From: Bacteroidales bacterium
GTDB taxonomy: Bacteria; Bacteroidota; Bacteroidia; Bacteroidales; Bacteroidaceae
Direction of reading: 5' to 3'
Length of the DNA: 17,219 nt
NCBI GenBank assembly: GCA_004558865.1
Contig: SFCY01000047.1
Coordinates: 1-17,219, forward strand
In this document: positions 7,207-14,760 of the stretch, piece after piece
Numbering within the stretch: the first letter of the stretch is position 1
Layout of the letters: each line of letters opens with the position of its first letter
Position numbers and translations under genes: made by a program
Notes under the pieces: model-generated
Told to the model about the DNA's origin: nothing
The model's input: only the letters and a program-made list of their open reading frames with translations
Database searches by the model: none

Positions 7207-7279
7207 GCGGCAATAGCTCAGTTGGTAGAGCGCGACCTTGCCAAGGTCGAGGTCGCGGGTCCGAGTCCCGTTTGCCGCT
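7207..7279 (+). tRNA. tRNA-Gly(GCC), copy 1
   Basis: The 73 bases fold as a full cloverleaf: acceptor GCGGCAA/TTGCCGC, D arm GCTC/GAGC, anticodon stem CGACC/GGTCG with loop TTGCCAA (anticodon GCC), T arm CGGG/CCCG with a TCCGAGT loop, discriminator T. The 3' CCA is not encoded. It is identical to the copy at 7512-7584. Confidence 0.95.
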
Positions 7280-7281
7280 CT

Positions 7282-7405
7282 TTGACATTCTGAACATTCT
7301 GAAGAGCCCAGGTGGCGGAATTGGTAGACGCGCACGTTTCAGGTGCGTGTGTTTCACGACGTGCAGGTTCGAGTCCTGTTCTGGGCACCAAGTTCAGAAT
7401 GTCAA
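7282..7405 (+). repeat. Perfect 14-base inverted repeat bracketing tRNA-Leu(CAG)
   Basis: TTGACATTCTGAAC at 7282-7295 is exactly reverse-complementary to GTTCAGAATGTCAA at 7392-7405. In the transcript the two would form a long helix enclosing tRNA-Leu(CAG). The left arm is partly duplicated (CATTCTGAA twice at 7286-7303), which allows a second, shorter register. This resembles processing stems that flank mature rRNAs, but it is around one tRNA only. Confidence 0.8.
7306..7390 (+). tRNA. tRNA-Leu(CAG)
   Basis: A class II tRNA of 85 bases including an encoded CCA (7388-7390). Acceptor GCCCAGG pairs with TCTGGGC (one G-T), anticodon stem CACGT/GCGTG carries loop TTCAGGT (anticodon CAG), and a long variable arm (TGTTTCACGACG) and a standard T arm (GCAGGTTCGAGTCCTGT) follow. 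It aligns base for base around the anticodon with E. coli tRNA-Leu(CAG) as I recall it. It is the only one of the four with CCA in the gene. Confidence 0.93.
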
Positions 7406-7410
7406 CTCAT

Positions 7411-7495
7411 GGCGAGGTGGCGGAATTGGTAGACGCGCTACTTTGAGGGGGTAGTGAATATTATTTTCGTGGGAGTTCGAGTCTCCTCCTCGTCA
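7411..7495 (+). tRNA. tRNA-Leu(GAG)
   Basis: A class II tRNA: acceptor GGCGAGG pairs with CCTCGTC (one G-T), D arm GGCGGAATTGGTAGACGC, anticodon stem CTACT/GGTAG with loop TTGAGGG (anticodon GAG), long variable arm, T arm GGGAGTTCGAGTCTCCT, discriminator A at 7495. CCA is not encoded. It lies 20 bases after the preceding tRNA. Confidence 0.93.
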
Positions 7496-7511
7496 CATTT
7501 GTTTTTCTTTC

Positions 7512-7584
7512 GCGGCAATAGCTCAGTTGGTAGAGCGCGACCTTGCCAAGGTCGAGGTCGCGGGTCCGAGTCCCGTTTGCCGCT
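7512..7584 (+). tRNA. tRNA-Gly(GCC), copy 2
   Basis: Identical over all 73 bases to the copy at 7207-7279; identity continues for four bases (CTTT) past the 3' end. CCA is not encoded. A T-run (CTCTTTTT) follows directly and may end the tRNA transcript, or transcription may read on into the gene at 7625, for which I see no promoter of its own. Confidence 0.95.
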
Positions 7585-7624
7585 CTTTTTCCCCACCTAA
7601 ATTATTAAAGGAAAATACGCTTCA

Positions 7625-8173
7625 ATGAATTTATATATAAGATACTTTGACAGAGAGACTTTAGTCAACAACGTTGATGAAGCCATTGATTTTCTTCGTT
7701 CCATTCAGGAGATTCAAATGACACCGGAACTCGAGGCCGAGATTCGCGAGTATGCGGCCAGCGACGTCTTGTTCCCCCGCCGCTATAAGGTGCGTCCGCG
7801 CATCTATTTCATCATCATCAAGACCACAGCCGCCACAATGCAGGACTTCAAGGAGAAGAAAGCCCTCCGCCCCACGGGAGAAGGCGGCACCAACCGTAGG
7901 GAGTTGGCTGCAAACGCCTCCAACCGCCTCGGGGAGTTCAAGCCCGGGTGGTATGAGGGAGAGCTCAACTTCAAGCGCGTAGTGCTGATTCCTGCTACAA
8001 ACAAGCACGAATACCGCGACACGAAGTTCGTGGCAAGGGTCAAGGCCAACTCCGGCCAGGACTGCTACGACCGCATTGTGGACCACCTGCACGGCATGGT
8101 GGACCCCCGCAGCCAGTTCCCCTCAGCCAAAGGGAAGAACTTCCACTACAAATTCCTTGGACTTTGGAAATAA
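7625..8173 (+). CDS. Conserved-looking protein of unknown function next to ssb
   Basis: The 182-residue product (MNLYIRYFDRETLVNNVDEA…) has no signal peptide, transmembrane segment or motif that I recognise. The first ~75 residues are mixed helix and strand with a hydrophobic YFIIIKTT strand. The middle (about 76-110) is rich in Lys, Arg, Gly and Asn and may be flexible, and the end (KNFHYKFLGLWK) is aromatic and basic. Together with the charge this would fit a small cytoplasmic or nucleic-acid-associated protein, but that is only a guess. The start is set by an A-rich leader (AAAGGAAAATACG). It stands 40 bases after the last tRNA and 21 bases before ssb, so co-transcription with ssb and gldE is likely. 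Confidence 0.8.
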   Translation: MNLYIRYFDRETLVNNVDEAIDFLRSIQEIQMTPELEAEIREYAASDVLFPRRYKVRPRIYFIIIKTTAATMQDFKEKKALRPTGEGGTNRRELAANASNRLGEFKPGWYEGELNFKRVVLIPATNKHEYRDTKFVARVKANSGQDCYDRIVDHLHGMVDPRSQFPSAKGKNFHYKFLGLWK

Positions 8174-8194
8174 CTTGTTCTGATAGAGATTGCA

Positions 8195-8605
8195 ATGAAT
8201 AAGGTAATGTTGATTGGCAATGTGGGCCAGGAGCCCGATGTCCACTACTACGGCGCCGACCAGGCGCGCGCAGAGGTGAGGCTGGCCACGACTGAGCGAG
8301 GCTACAAGCTGCCCAACGGCACCGAGGTGCCCGCGCGCACCGACTGGCACACGCTGCTTTTCTTCGGCAATCTGGCCAAAACCGTAGAACACTATGTGCA
8401 CAAAGGCGACAAGCTATACGTAGAGGGTCGCCTGCGCTACTCTGTCTACAACGACAAGTTGGGGCAACGGCGCAACGTGACGGAGATTCTTGTAGCCTCC
8501 ATGGAGATGCTTTCGCCCAGACCCCAACAGCCAGCCACCACCCCCGCGGCACGACCATCACAGCCCGAGCCCAATGAGACCAAGCCCAATCAGCTGCCAT
8601 TTTAA
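8195..8605 (+). CDS. ssb: Single-stranded DNA-binding protein
   Basis: The 136-residue product is a typical bacterial SSB: an OB-fold at about 1-108 beginning MNKVMLIGNVGQEPDV, with DWHTLLFFGNLAKTVEHYVHKGDKLYVEG in the middle (the W-x-x-x-x-F-G-x-x-A pattern of SSB). A Pro/Gln-rich linker follows, and the tail ends NQLPF. SSB coats single-stranded DNA as a tetramer in replication, repair and recombination; the C-terminal tip recruits partner proteins. The hydrophobic LPF end is kept, but the usual run of Asp before it is replaced by Lys-Pro-Asn-Gln, so the tip is unusually poor in acidic residues. The gene lies 8 bases before gldE, a pairing known in Bacteroidota. Confidence 0.95.
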   Translation: MNKVMLIGNVGQEPDVHYYGADQARAEVRLATTERGYKLPNGTEVPARTDWHTLLFFGNLAKTVEHYVHKGDKLYVEGRLRYSVYNDKLGQRRNVTEILVASMEMLSPRPQQPATTPAARPSQPEPNETKPNQLPF

Positions 8606-8613
8606 CGGTATAT

Positions 8614-9957
8614 ATGATTTCCACCTTATTAGATATCAACTTAGGAGCCTTGATAGAGATACACCCTATCACGGCTTCTGTGCTATTTGCGGCAATTCTC
8701 GCCTTGGCGTTGCTGCTCATGTCGGGATTTGCCAGCGGCTCTGAGATAGCCTTCTTCAGCCTCTCGCCTGAAGACATCAACCAACTCGACCCGGAAAAGA
8801 GCGAGACCGACGCAAAAATCCAAAAACTCAGGGACGACAGCGAGCGCACACTGGCCACCATCCTCATCACCAACAACTTTGTCAATGTGATGATCATCAT
8901 GTTGTGCAACTACGTCTTCGGCCAAATGGTGACTTTCAAGGAAACGTGGCTGCAGTTCCTCTGCATCACAGTCCTGCTGACCTTCCTGCTGCTGCTCTTC
9001 GGCGAGATCATGCCCAAAGTGTACAGCCGCCAAAATCCGCTGCGATTCTGCCGCAGGGTCGTGGGCGGCGTCCTCATCCTTCGCAAACTGTTCTGGCCTT
9101 TGGAGACCATCCTGATGCGCAGCGGAACGCTGGCCGAAAAAGCCATTCCGAAAGAGAACCGCCAGCTAAGCGTGGACGACTTGGAGCAGGCCCTTGAACT
9201 CACAGACAAGGATGAGATCAAGGACGAGCAAAGTATGCTCAAGGGCATCATCCGCTTCGGCGATGAGACGGCCAAGGAAATTATGACCAGCCGACAGGAC
9301 ATCGTCGACATCAACATCAAGAGCACGTTTGCGGATGTGCTGAAATGCATCGTGGAGAACAACTACAGCCGTATCCCGGTATACCAGGACAACGAGGACA
9401 ACATACGCGGTGTGCTCTATATCAAGGACCTATTGCCCTATCTGCAGCAAAAGGGCGCATTCAGGTGGCAGAGCCTCATAAGGCCTCCCTACTTCGTCCC
9501 CGAGACAAAGAAGATAGACGACCTGCTCCGCGAGTTCCAGGACAACAAAGTGCACATTGCCATCGTGGTCGACGAGTTTGGCGGCACGAGCGGCATCGTG
9601 ACCATGGAGGACATCTTGGAAGAGATAGTGGGCGAAATCAACGACGAATACGACGAAGAGGAGAAGACCTACACTAAACTCAACTACAACACATACGTCT
9701 TCGAAGGCAAGACGCTGCTGAGCGACTTCTGCCGCATCCTGAACGTGGACAGCGACGAGTTTGAGGACGTGGAAGGCGACGCGGACACGCTGGCCGGCCT
9801 GCTGCTGGAAATCAAGGGCGACTTTCCCAGCATCCACGAGAAAATCGACTACAAGCGATACACCTTCGAAGTGGCGAAGATAGAGGAGAGAAGAATCAGC
9901 CGGGTGAAAGTGACCGTGCACGACAAACCTACCAACAATGCCTCTGACAAAGATTGA
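8614..9957 (+). CDS. gldE: GldE-type membrane protein with CBS pair and CorC/HlyC domain
   Basis: The 447-residue product has a DUF21/CNNM membrane domain (about 1-190; hydrophobic segments near 20-40, 90-110 and 112-135, with the FASGSEIAFFSL motif), a CBS pair (about 210-335; EIMTSRQDIV…YSRIPVYQD… and …IAIVVDEFGGTSGIVTMEDILEEIVGEI) and a CorC/HlyC transporter-associated domain (about 350-435). This is the hemolysin C / CNNM magnesium-transport-like family, and the neighbourhood with ssb is that of gldE, a gene linked to gliding and type IX secretion in Flavobacterium. In a Prevotella-like organism gliding is not expected, so the role may be ion transport or support of the GldB/T9SS machinery. 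Its end overlaps the next gene by 20 bases. Confidence 0.9.
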   Translation: MISTLLDINLGALIEIHPITASVLFAAILALALLLMSGFASGSEIAFFSLSPEDINQLDPEKSETDAKIQKLRDDSERTLATILITNNFVNVMIIMLCNYVFGQMVTFKETWLQFLCITVLLTFLLLLFGEIMPKVYSRQNPLRFCRRVVGGVLILRKLFWPLETILMRSGTLAEKAIPKENRQLSVDDLEQALELTDKDEIKDEQSMLKGIIRFGDETAKEIMTSRQDIVDINIKSTFADVLKCIVENNYSRIPVYQDNEDNIRGVLYIKDLLPYLQQKGAFRWQSLIRPPYFVPETKKIDDLLREFQDNKVHIAIVVDEFGGTSGIVTMEDILEEIVGEINDEYDEEEKTYTKLNYNTYVFEGKTLLSDFCRILNVDSDEFEDVEGDADTLAGLLLEIKGDFPSIHEKIDYKRYTFEVAKIEERRISRVKVTVHDKPTNNASDKD

Positions 9958-10555
9958 CCAGATAGACAGCCACACGCAGTTGGCGCTATGGAAGATGGAT
10001 GAGAGCGAGGGACAATTGCTTTCGCGCTATCCCTACATGGCGTCGCCCTTGGCCGGCATCAAGAGCGAGACGCGCCGCAGGGAGCGGCTCACGGCCTGCG
10101 CGCTCCTTGAGGCGCTCACGGGCAACGGGCAACCACAAATCGGACACGACAAAAGCGGCAAGCCCGACATCGACAACGGCTCGATAAGCATCAGCCACAC
10201 ACGAGGCTACTGCGCCCTACTCTACTCTCCCGAGGCGCACCGCCGCTTGGGCATCGACATAGAGTGGACAAGCAATCGTGTGGAGCGCGTCACGTCCTAC
10301 TTCATGCGCGACGACGAGGAGGCGGCCTCGCTGGCCGACAAGCTCCTCAATTGGAGCGCAAAGGAAACCTGCTACAAATACTTCTCGGAGCAAGACCTCA
10401 AATATTTTGAAATGAAGGTGACACGCAAAGACGGCCACACGCTTCTTGTGGAGAATCTTAAAGCACAAGCCCAACTGAGTGTGGGCTTCATGATGGACGA
10501 CAAATTCGTGCTCACTTGGTCGACAGTGTGCAGTTTTTCAAAAAAAATAAGTTAA
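9938..10555 (+). CDS. 4'-phosphopantetheinyl transferase (Sfp-type)
   Basis: This 205-residue enzyme should move the 4'-phosphopantetheine arm of coenzyme A onto a serine of a carrier protein such as ACP. It shows both family signatures: SISHTRGYCALL, then GIDIEW with Asp107 and Glu109 (Mg2+ ligands in Sfp/AcpS), and NWSAKETCYKYF with Glu143 and the following Lys147 (the WxxKEAxxK motif). It is slightly shorter than B. subtilis Sfp, mainly at the N-terminus. The start overlaps gldE by 20 bases in another frame, which suggests translational coupling. It has the position often seen in Bacteroidota between gldE and other gld genes. Whether it is the cell's only such enzyme, or serves a special carrier, cannot be seen here. 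Confidence 0.9.
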   Translation: MPLTKIDQIDSHTQLALWKMDESEGQLLSRYPYMASPLAGIKSETRRRERLTACALLEALTGNGQPQIGHDKSGKPDIDNGSISISHTRGYCALLYSPEAHRRLGIDIEWTSNRVERVTSYFMRDDEEAASLADKLLNWSAKETCYKYFSEQDLKYFEMKVTRKDGHTLLVENLKAQAQLSVGFMMDDKFVLTWSTVCSFSKKIS

Positions 10556-10599
10556 TTTCACCTTTTCAGCGCAATCTTTTAAAGTTTTTTAGCTCAAAA

Positions 10600-10631
10600 C
10601 TTGGGCGTGAATTATTTTTTTCGTAATTTTG
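10600..10631 (+). promoter_or_regulatory. Promoter of the gldB-like gene
   Basis: CTTG at 10600-10603 and TAATTTTG at 10624-10631 match the Bacteroidota -33 (one base off) and -7 (perfect) elements with a 20-base spacer, 22 bases before the GTG start. Confidence 0.65.
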
Positions 10632-10653
10632 CATAGCTTCTAAAAGGAATACG

Positions 10654-11460
10654 GTGAAAAAAATCTACTCCATCCTCCTCCTGATGCTCGCCATCGCCAG
10701 TTTGGCATCTTGCGACTGGAAATTCAAACTAACAGGCGAGGAAGACGATCCTGACCGAATTGAGATTCAGCGTTATGATCGTTTGGAGAGCCGCTATCTG
10801 AGCACGGGAGACTTCTCTGCCCTGCAGCAGATGAACACCACCTACCCCGTGGAGACCCGCACACTGGTTGAGGATGTGCTTCAACTTGGGGCGGTCACCG
10901 ACTCGCACATCAACAACCGATTCCTAAGCTTCTTCCAGGATTCCACACTTCAGAACATCATCTCCGACGCAGAAGCCCAATACGCCAACATGGACGACTT
11001 GAATGACATGCTCTCCAACTCGTTCATCAAGTTGCGCGAATTGCTGCCCGATGTCGACAAGCCTGTGGTCTACGCCCAAATAGGCGCTTTGGACCAAAGC
11101 ATCATTGTTGGCGACAAGATGATTGGCGTGAGCCTCGACAAGTACTTGGGCAAGGACTATCCTGCCTACACCCGATTCTACACCGCCCAACAGCGCGAGA
11201 CCATGGAGCGGAAATACATCGTTCCCGACTGTCTCACGTTCTATCTTCTGAGCCTCTACCCCATGAAGGACCACGACCAGCGGCCCCAGCTTGAGCGCGA
11301 CCTGCATGTGGGCAAGGTGATGTGGACGGTGAACAAGGTCCTGCCCCACCCCGCCTTCAACGGAAGATTCATCAAGATGGTGGACCGCTACATGAAGTGC
11401 CACAAGGACGTTACTGTGGAGCAATTGCTCAAGAGCAACGACTATTCACAATTCAAATAG
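10654..11460 (+). CDS. gldB: GldB-like lipoprotein
   Basis: The 268-residue product starts at GTG 10654, the first codon that gives a complete lipoprotein signal (MKKIYSILLLMLAIASLASC, lipidated Cys20 followed by DWKF). No Lys-Asp/Glu run of the Bacteroidota surface-export type follows the Cys, so a periplasm-facing anchor is more likely. The body (RIEIQRYDRLESRYL…, …DSTLQNIISD…, …IIVGDKMIGVSLDKYLGKDYPAY…, …LTFYLLSLYPMKDH…) fits the GldB/DUF2268-related family. GldB is an essential-for-gliding lipoprotein in Flavobacterium, but related genes also occur in non-gliding Bacteroidota, where the role is not settled. It has its own promoter after the transferase gene, and its last 19 coding bases overlap the end of the convergent radical SAM gene. 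Confidence 0.8.
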   Translation: MKKIYSILLLMLAIASLASCDWKFKLTGEEDDPDRIEIQRYDRLESRYLSTGDFSALQQMNTTYPVETRTLVEDVLQLGAVTDSHINNRFLSFFQDSTLQNIISDAEAQYANMDDLNDMLSNSFIKLRELLPDVDKPVVYAQIGALDQSIIVGDKMIGVSLDKYLGKDYPAYTRFYTAQQRETMERKYIVPDCLTFYLLSLYPMKDHDQRPQLERDLHVGKVMWTVNKVLPHPAFNGRFIKMVDRYMKCHKDVTVEQLLKSNDYSQFK

Positions 11461-12359
11461 CAATCCCCTTGCCTATAGCCGTTGCCATTCATATAGGCTT
11501 GCAGACGGCGGACAACCTCATTGGCCTTCAAGCCCCAACAGGGAGCCAGCAGGTGCGAGCCGGGACTCGTGCTGACGAGGCGCTCTATCACGATGTCGGG
11601 ACGCAATAGGCGAAGGTATTGCGCAACCAACCGGACATAACCCTCTGCGTCGAACAAGGGAAAGGGCTGCTGCTCATAGAGACTTGCGAGCCGCGTGCCA
11701 CGGATGACCTGCAGCTGATGGATTTTCAGAATGTCGACATCGAGCATGGAGACCGTCCTGGCCTGTGCCAACATGTCCTCACGGCTCTCACCGGGCAAGC
11801 CCAAGATGACGTGGGCTCCTGTGGTGATGCCACGCTGGCGCGTCGCCGTGAGCGCCCTCCGCGAGCATTCTTGGGTGTGGCAGCGGTTCACCAACGCCAA
11901 AGTCCTGTCGAGCACAGACTCCAAGCCATACTCCACCTCCACATGAGTCTGCCGGCTGAGCAGCTCAAGATAGTCCAACTTCTCCTCGTCCACGCAATCC
12001 GGCCTCGTGGCTATCACCAGCCCCTCCACCCCCTCCACGTCAAGTGCCTCGCCGTAGAGGACTTTCAGCCGCTCCAAGGGCGCGTAGGTGTTGCTGAAAG
12101 CTTGGAAATAAGCCAGATAATGCCCCTGGATTCCCTTATGCGCAAAAAAGCGTTTGCCTTCCTCCAACTGCTGGCGGATGGACTTGCCCGAGGAACAATA
12201 AGGGGGATTGAACGACGCATTGTCGCAGAAGACGCAGCCGCCCCTTCCCTTTGAGCCATCACGGTTGGGACAGCTGAAGCCCGCGTCGAGGGCTATCTTC
12301 TGCACCCTATGTCCAAACGTCCTTTCGGACCACGAAGCATAATCGTTGTAGAAAAACAT
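11442..12359 (-). CDS. Radical SAM protein of the YhcC (TIGR01212) type
   Basis: The 305-residue product has the [4Fe-4S] motif CPNRDGSKGRGGCVFC with Cys30, Cys42 and Cys45, a CX11CX2C spacing peculiar to the YhcC subgroup, which resembles the Elp3-like radical SAM fold. Further family features are EVEYGLESVLDRTLALVNRCH and GAHVILGLPGESREDML. YhcC-type proteins cleave S-adenosylmethionine to a radical, but the substrate is unknown. The length agrees with E. coli YhcC (about 300). The start at ATG 12359 is supported by a TATTTTTG -7 element 21 bases upstream. The 3' end overlaps gldB tail to tail by 19 bases with no terminator between them. Confidence 0.9.
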   Translation of the reverse strand: MFFYNDYASWSERTFGHRVQKIALDAGFSCPNRDGSKGRGGCVFCDNASFNPPYCSSGKSIRQQLEEGKRFFAHKGIQGHYLAYFQAFSNTYAPLERLKVLYGEALDVEGVEGLVIATRPDCVDEEKLDYLELLSRQTHVEVEYGLESVLDRTLALVNRCHTQECSRRALTATRQRGITTGAHVILGLPGESREDMLAQARTVSMLDVDILKIHQLQVIRGTRLASLYEQQPFPLFDAEGYVRLVAQYLRLLRPDIVIERLVSTSPGSHLLAPCWGLKANEVVRRLQAYMNGNGYRQGDCYLNCE

Positions 12360-12380
12360 CTTTTATTGCAAAGTTTATGG

Positions 12381-12388
12381 CAAAAATA
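12381..12388 (-). promoter_or_regulatory. -7 promoter element of the radical SAM gene
   Basis: TATTTTTG on the minus strand (12388-12381) is a perfect TAnnTTTG. No clear -33 element is seen. It is only 13 bases from the opposing -7 element at 12402-12409, so the two promoters overlap. Confidence 0.5.
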
Positions 12389-12401
12389 AGGAAAGTTTTT
12401 G

Positions 12402-12409
12402 TAATTTTG
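12402..12409 (+). promoter_or_regulatory. -7 promoter element of the dipeptidyl peptidase gene
   Basis: TAATTTTG is a perfect TAnnTTTG, 27 bases before the ATG at 12437. The -33 region (TTTATG near 12374-12379) is a weak match. Confidence 0.55.
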
Positions 12410-12436
12410 CGATGATATAACGAAAAATCCAATGCA

Positions 12437-14641
12437 ATGAAAAAATTAGCAGTTATGTGTGCGGCAATATTATTGGCAGCATCATCTTCAAACGCCCAGG
12501 AGAGGATTGGCCTGAAGCAAATCACCGACGGCGAGTTTCGCGCCCAGACCATTTCAGGCATCGACCCGATCCAAGGCACAGACCAATACGCCCAGATCAA
12601 AGAGGGCGGCAAGCAAATCGTGCGTTGCTCCTTCAAATCGGGAGAGGAAACGGGCGTCCTCTTCGACGTGGACAACACCCAAGGCGAAAGAATCTGCTCG
12701 TTTGATGGCTACATCATGTCGCCCGACGGCTCGAGGATGCTCATCTGCACCAACCGAAAGCCCATCTACCGCCGAAGCTACAAGGCCGACTTCTACATCT
12801 ACACCATCAAGAGCCGCAAGCTGGAGAAGCTCTCCGACGACGGCTCGGAGCAGATTCCCACCTGGAGTCCCGACGGACAGCAGGTGGCCTTCGTACGCGA
12901 CAACAACATCTACCTGGTGAAGCTGCTCTACGACAACGCCCTCTCACAGGTCACCACCGACGGCAAGTTCAACTCCATCATCAACGGACTGCCCGACTGG
13001 GTGTACGAGGAGGAGTTTGGATTCAACTCGGCGTTGGCGTTCAACGCCGACGGAACGATGCTCTGCTGGATCAAATTCGACGAGAGCCAAGTGAAGACCT
13101 ACAGCCTGCAACTCTACAAGGGCATGGATCCCGCGAAAGAGCAATACGAGGTCTATCCAGGCGACTACAGCTACAAGTATCCCAAGGCTGGCGAGGACAA
13201 CTCCAAGGTCAGCGTGTGGAGCTACGACATCAAGAGCCGCAAGACCCGCCAACTGGACATTCCCTTGGATGCCGACGGCTACATTCCGCGGCTGAAGTCC
13301 ACATCCGACCCCAACCGCATGATCGTCTACACGATGAACCGCCACCAGGATGTGCTCAATCTCTACGGCGTGGACCCGCGCTCCACGGTCAGCCACCTGC
13401 TCATCCGCGAGTCGGTGCCGAAATATGTCAAGGAGGAGGCCATGGGCGGAACCCTCATCGGCAAGCGCCACATCCTGCTGCCATCCGACCGCGACGGCTA
13501 CATGCACCTATACATATATGACATGAACGGCCAGCTGCAACGCAAGGTGGGCGACGGCAACTTCGACATAACTGCCGTCTATGGCTACGACGAGGAGAAC
13601 GGCGACGTGTTCTACCAGGCCGCACTGCCCACTCCCCACGACCGGCAAATCATGGTGACCCACAAGAACGGGCGCACCGAGCGCCTCTCAGCCAAGGAGG
13701 GATGGAACAGCGCCATCTTCTCGGGCGACTACCAGTATTTCGTCAACACCTGGAGCGACGCCAACACTCCCTACACATATACCGTATGCAACCGCTCGGG
13801 CAAGACTCTCTCCACCCGCGTTGACAACAAGGAACTCAAGGAGAAGATTCAGCGATATGGCTGGACCAAGAAGGAGATGTTCAGCTTCACCACGTCGGAA
13901 GGCGTGAGGCTCGACGGCTGGATGGTGAAGCCCGCCAACTTCGACCCCTCCAAGAAATATCCCGTCATCATGTTCCAATACAGCGGCCCCGGCAGCCAGG
14001 AAGTGGAGAACTCATGGGCCATAGGCTCGATGGGCAACGGCGGAGCCTACGACATGTACTTGGCCCAGCAGGGATTCATCGTGGTGTGTGTGGACGGACG
14101 CGGCACGGGGGGACGCGGCGCCGAGTTTGAGAAGAGCATCTACCTCACGATGGGCGACAAGGAATCGAAGGACCAGGTGGAGACCGCACTCTATCTGGGT
14201 ACACTGCCCTACGTAGACAAGGACAACATCGGCATCTGGGGCTGGAGTTTCGGCGGCTTCAACACGCTGATGAGCATGAGCGAGGGACGCAACGTGTTCA
14301 AGGCTGGCGTGGCCGTGGCTCCTCCCACCAACTGGCGCTATTACGACTCCATCTACACCGAACGCTATATGCGCACGCCCAAGGAGAACGCCAACGGCTA
14401 CGGCGACAACCCAATTGCACGGGCCGAAAAGCTCCACGGCGCACTGCTCATCTGCCATGGCACGGCCGACGACAACGTGCATCCACAAAACTCGTTTGAG
14501 TATGCCGAGGCCCTGGTGCAGGCCGACAAGGACTTCAAGGAGAATTTCTACACCAACCGCAACCACAGCATCTTCGGCGCCAACACGCGCAACCACCTGC
14601 TGCGCCAGATTGCGGAGTGGTTTGAGACCCATCTGAAATAA
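12437..14641 (+). CDS. dpp4: Dipeptidyl peptidase IV (S9 family serine exopeptidase), exported
   Basis: The 734-residue product has a signal peptide (MKKLAVMCAAILLAASSSNA). A beta-propeller (about 40-470) follows, with DWVYEEEF at 187-194, whose Glu192 and Glu193 correspond to the pair that binds the free N-terminus of the substrate in human DPP4 (205/206). An alpha/beta-hydrolase domain (about 480-734) has GWSFGG (nucleophile Ser604), HGTADDNVH (Asp678) and NRNHSIFG (His710), plus FQYSGPGSQ with the oxyanion Tyr. All catalytic parts are intact. It should remove Xaa-Pro dipeptides from peptides in the periplasm or at the surface, feeding peptide catabolism as in Porphyromonas and Prevotella. 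Length agrees with the family. It has its own promoter, is divergent from the radical SAM gene, and ends at a strong hairpin. Confidence 0.95.
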   Translation: MKKLAVMCAAILLAASSSNAQERIGLKQITDGEFRAQTISGIDPIQGTDQYAQIKEGGKQIVRCSFKSGEETGVLFDVDNTQGERICSFDGYIMSPDGSRMLICTNRKPIYRRSYKADFYIYTIKSRKLEKLSDDGSEQIPTWSPDGQQVAFVRDNNIYLVKLLYDNALSQVTTDGKFNSIINGLPDWVYEEEFGFNSALAFNADGTMLCWIKFDESQVKTYSLQLYKGMDPAKEQYEVYPGDYSYKYPKAGEDNSKVSVWSYDIKSRKTRQLDIPLDADGYIPRLKSTSDPNRMIVYTMNRHQDVLNLYGVDPRSTVSHLLIRESVPKYVKEEAMGGTLIGKRHILLPSDRDGYMHLYIYDMNGQLQRKVGDGNFDITAVYGYDEENGDVFYQAALPTPHDRQIMVTHKNGRTERLSAKEGWNSAIFSGDYQYFVNTWSDANTPYTYTVCNRSGKTLSTRVDNKELKEKIQRYGWTKKEMFSFTTSEGVRLDGWMVKPANFDPSKKYPVIMFQYSGPGSQEVENSWAIGSMGNGGAYDMYLAQQGFIVVCVDGRGTGGRGAEFEKSIYLTMGDKESKDQVETALYLGTLPYVDKDNIGIWGWSFGGFNTLMSMSEGRNVFKAGVAVAPPTNWRYYDSIYTERYMRTPKENANGYGDNPIARAEKLHGALLICHGTADDNVHPQNSFEYAEALVQADKDFKENFYTNRNHSIFGANTRNHLLRQIAEWFETHLK

Positions 14642-14685
14642 GCCTGCCGCCCATTAACGCGCAGCGTAAACACCATACTGCCTAC

Positions 14686-14737
14686 ACACCGGGTACATCC
14701 ACAAACATAGCAATGTGGATGTATCCGGTGTTGTTTT
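14686..14737. terminator. Strong hairpin between convergent genes (bidirectional terminator)
   Basis: ACACCGGGTACATCCACA (14686-14703) and TGTGGATGTATCCGGTGT (14714-14731) form an 18-base stem with one G-T pair and a 10-base loop, followed by TGTTTT. It lies 45 bases past the peptidase stop and 24 bases past the stop of the convergent TPR gene, so it can end both transcripts. Confidence 0.85.
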
Positions 14738-14760
14738 GTGGAGGAAGGCACGAATGTGCG

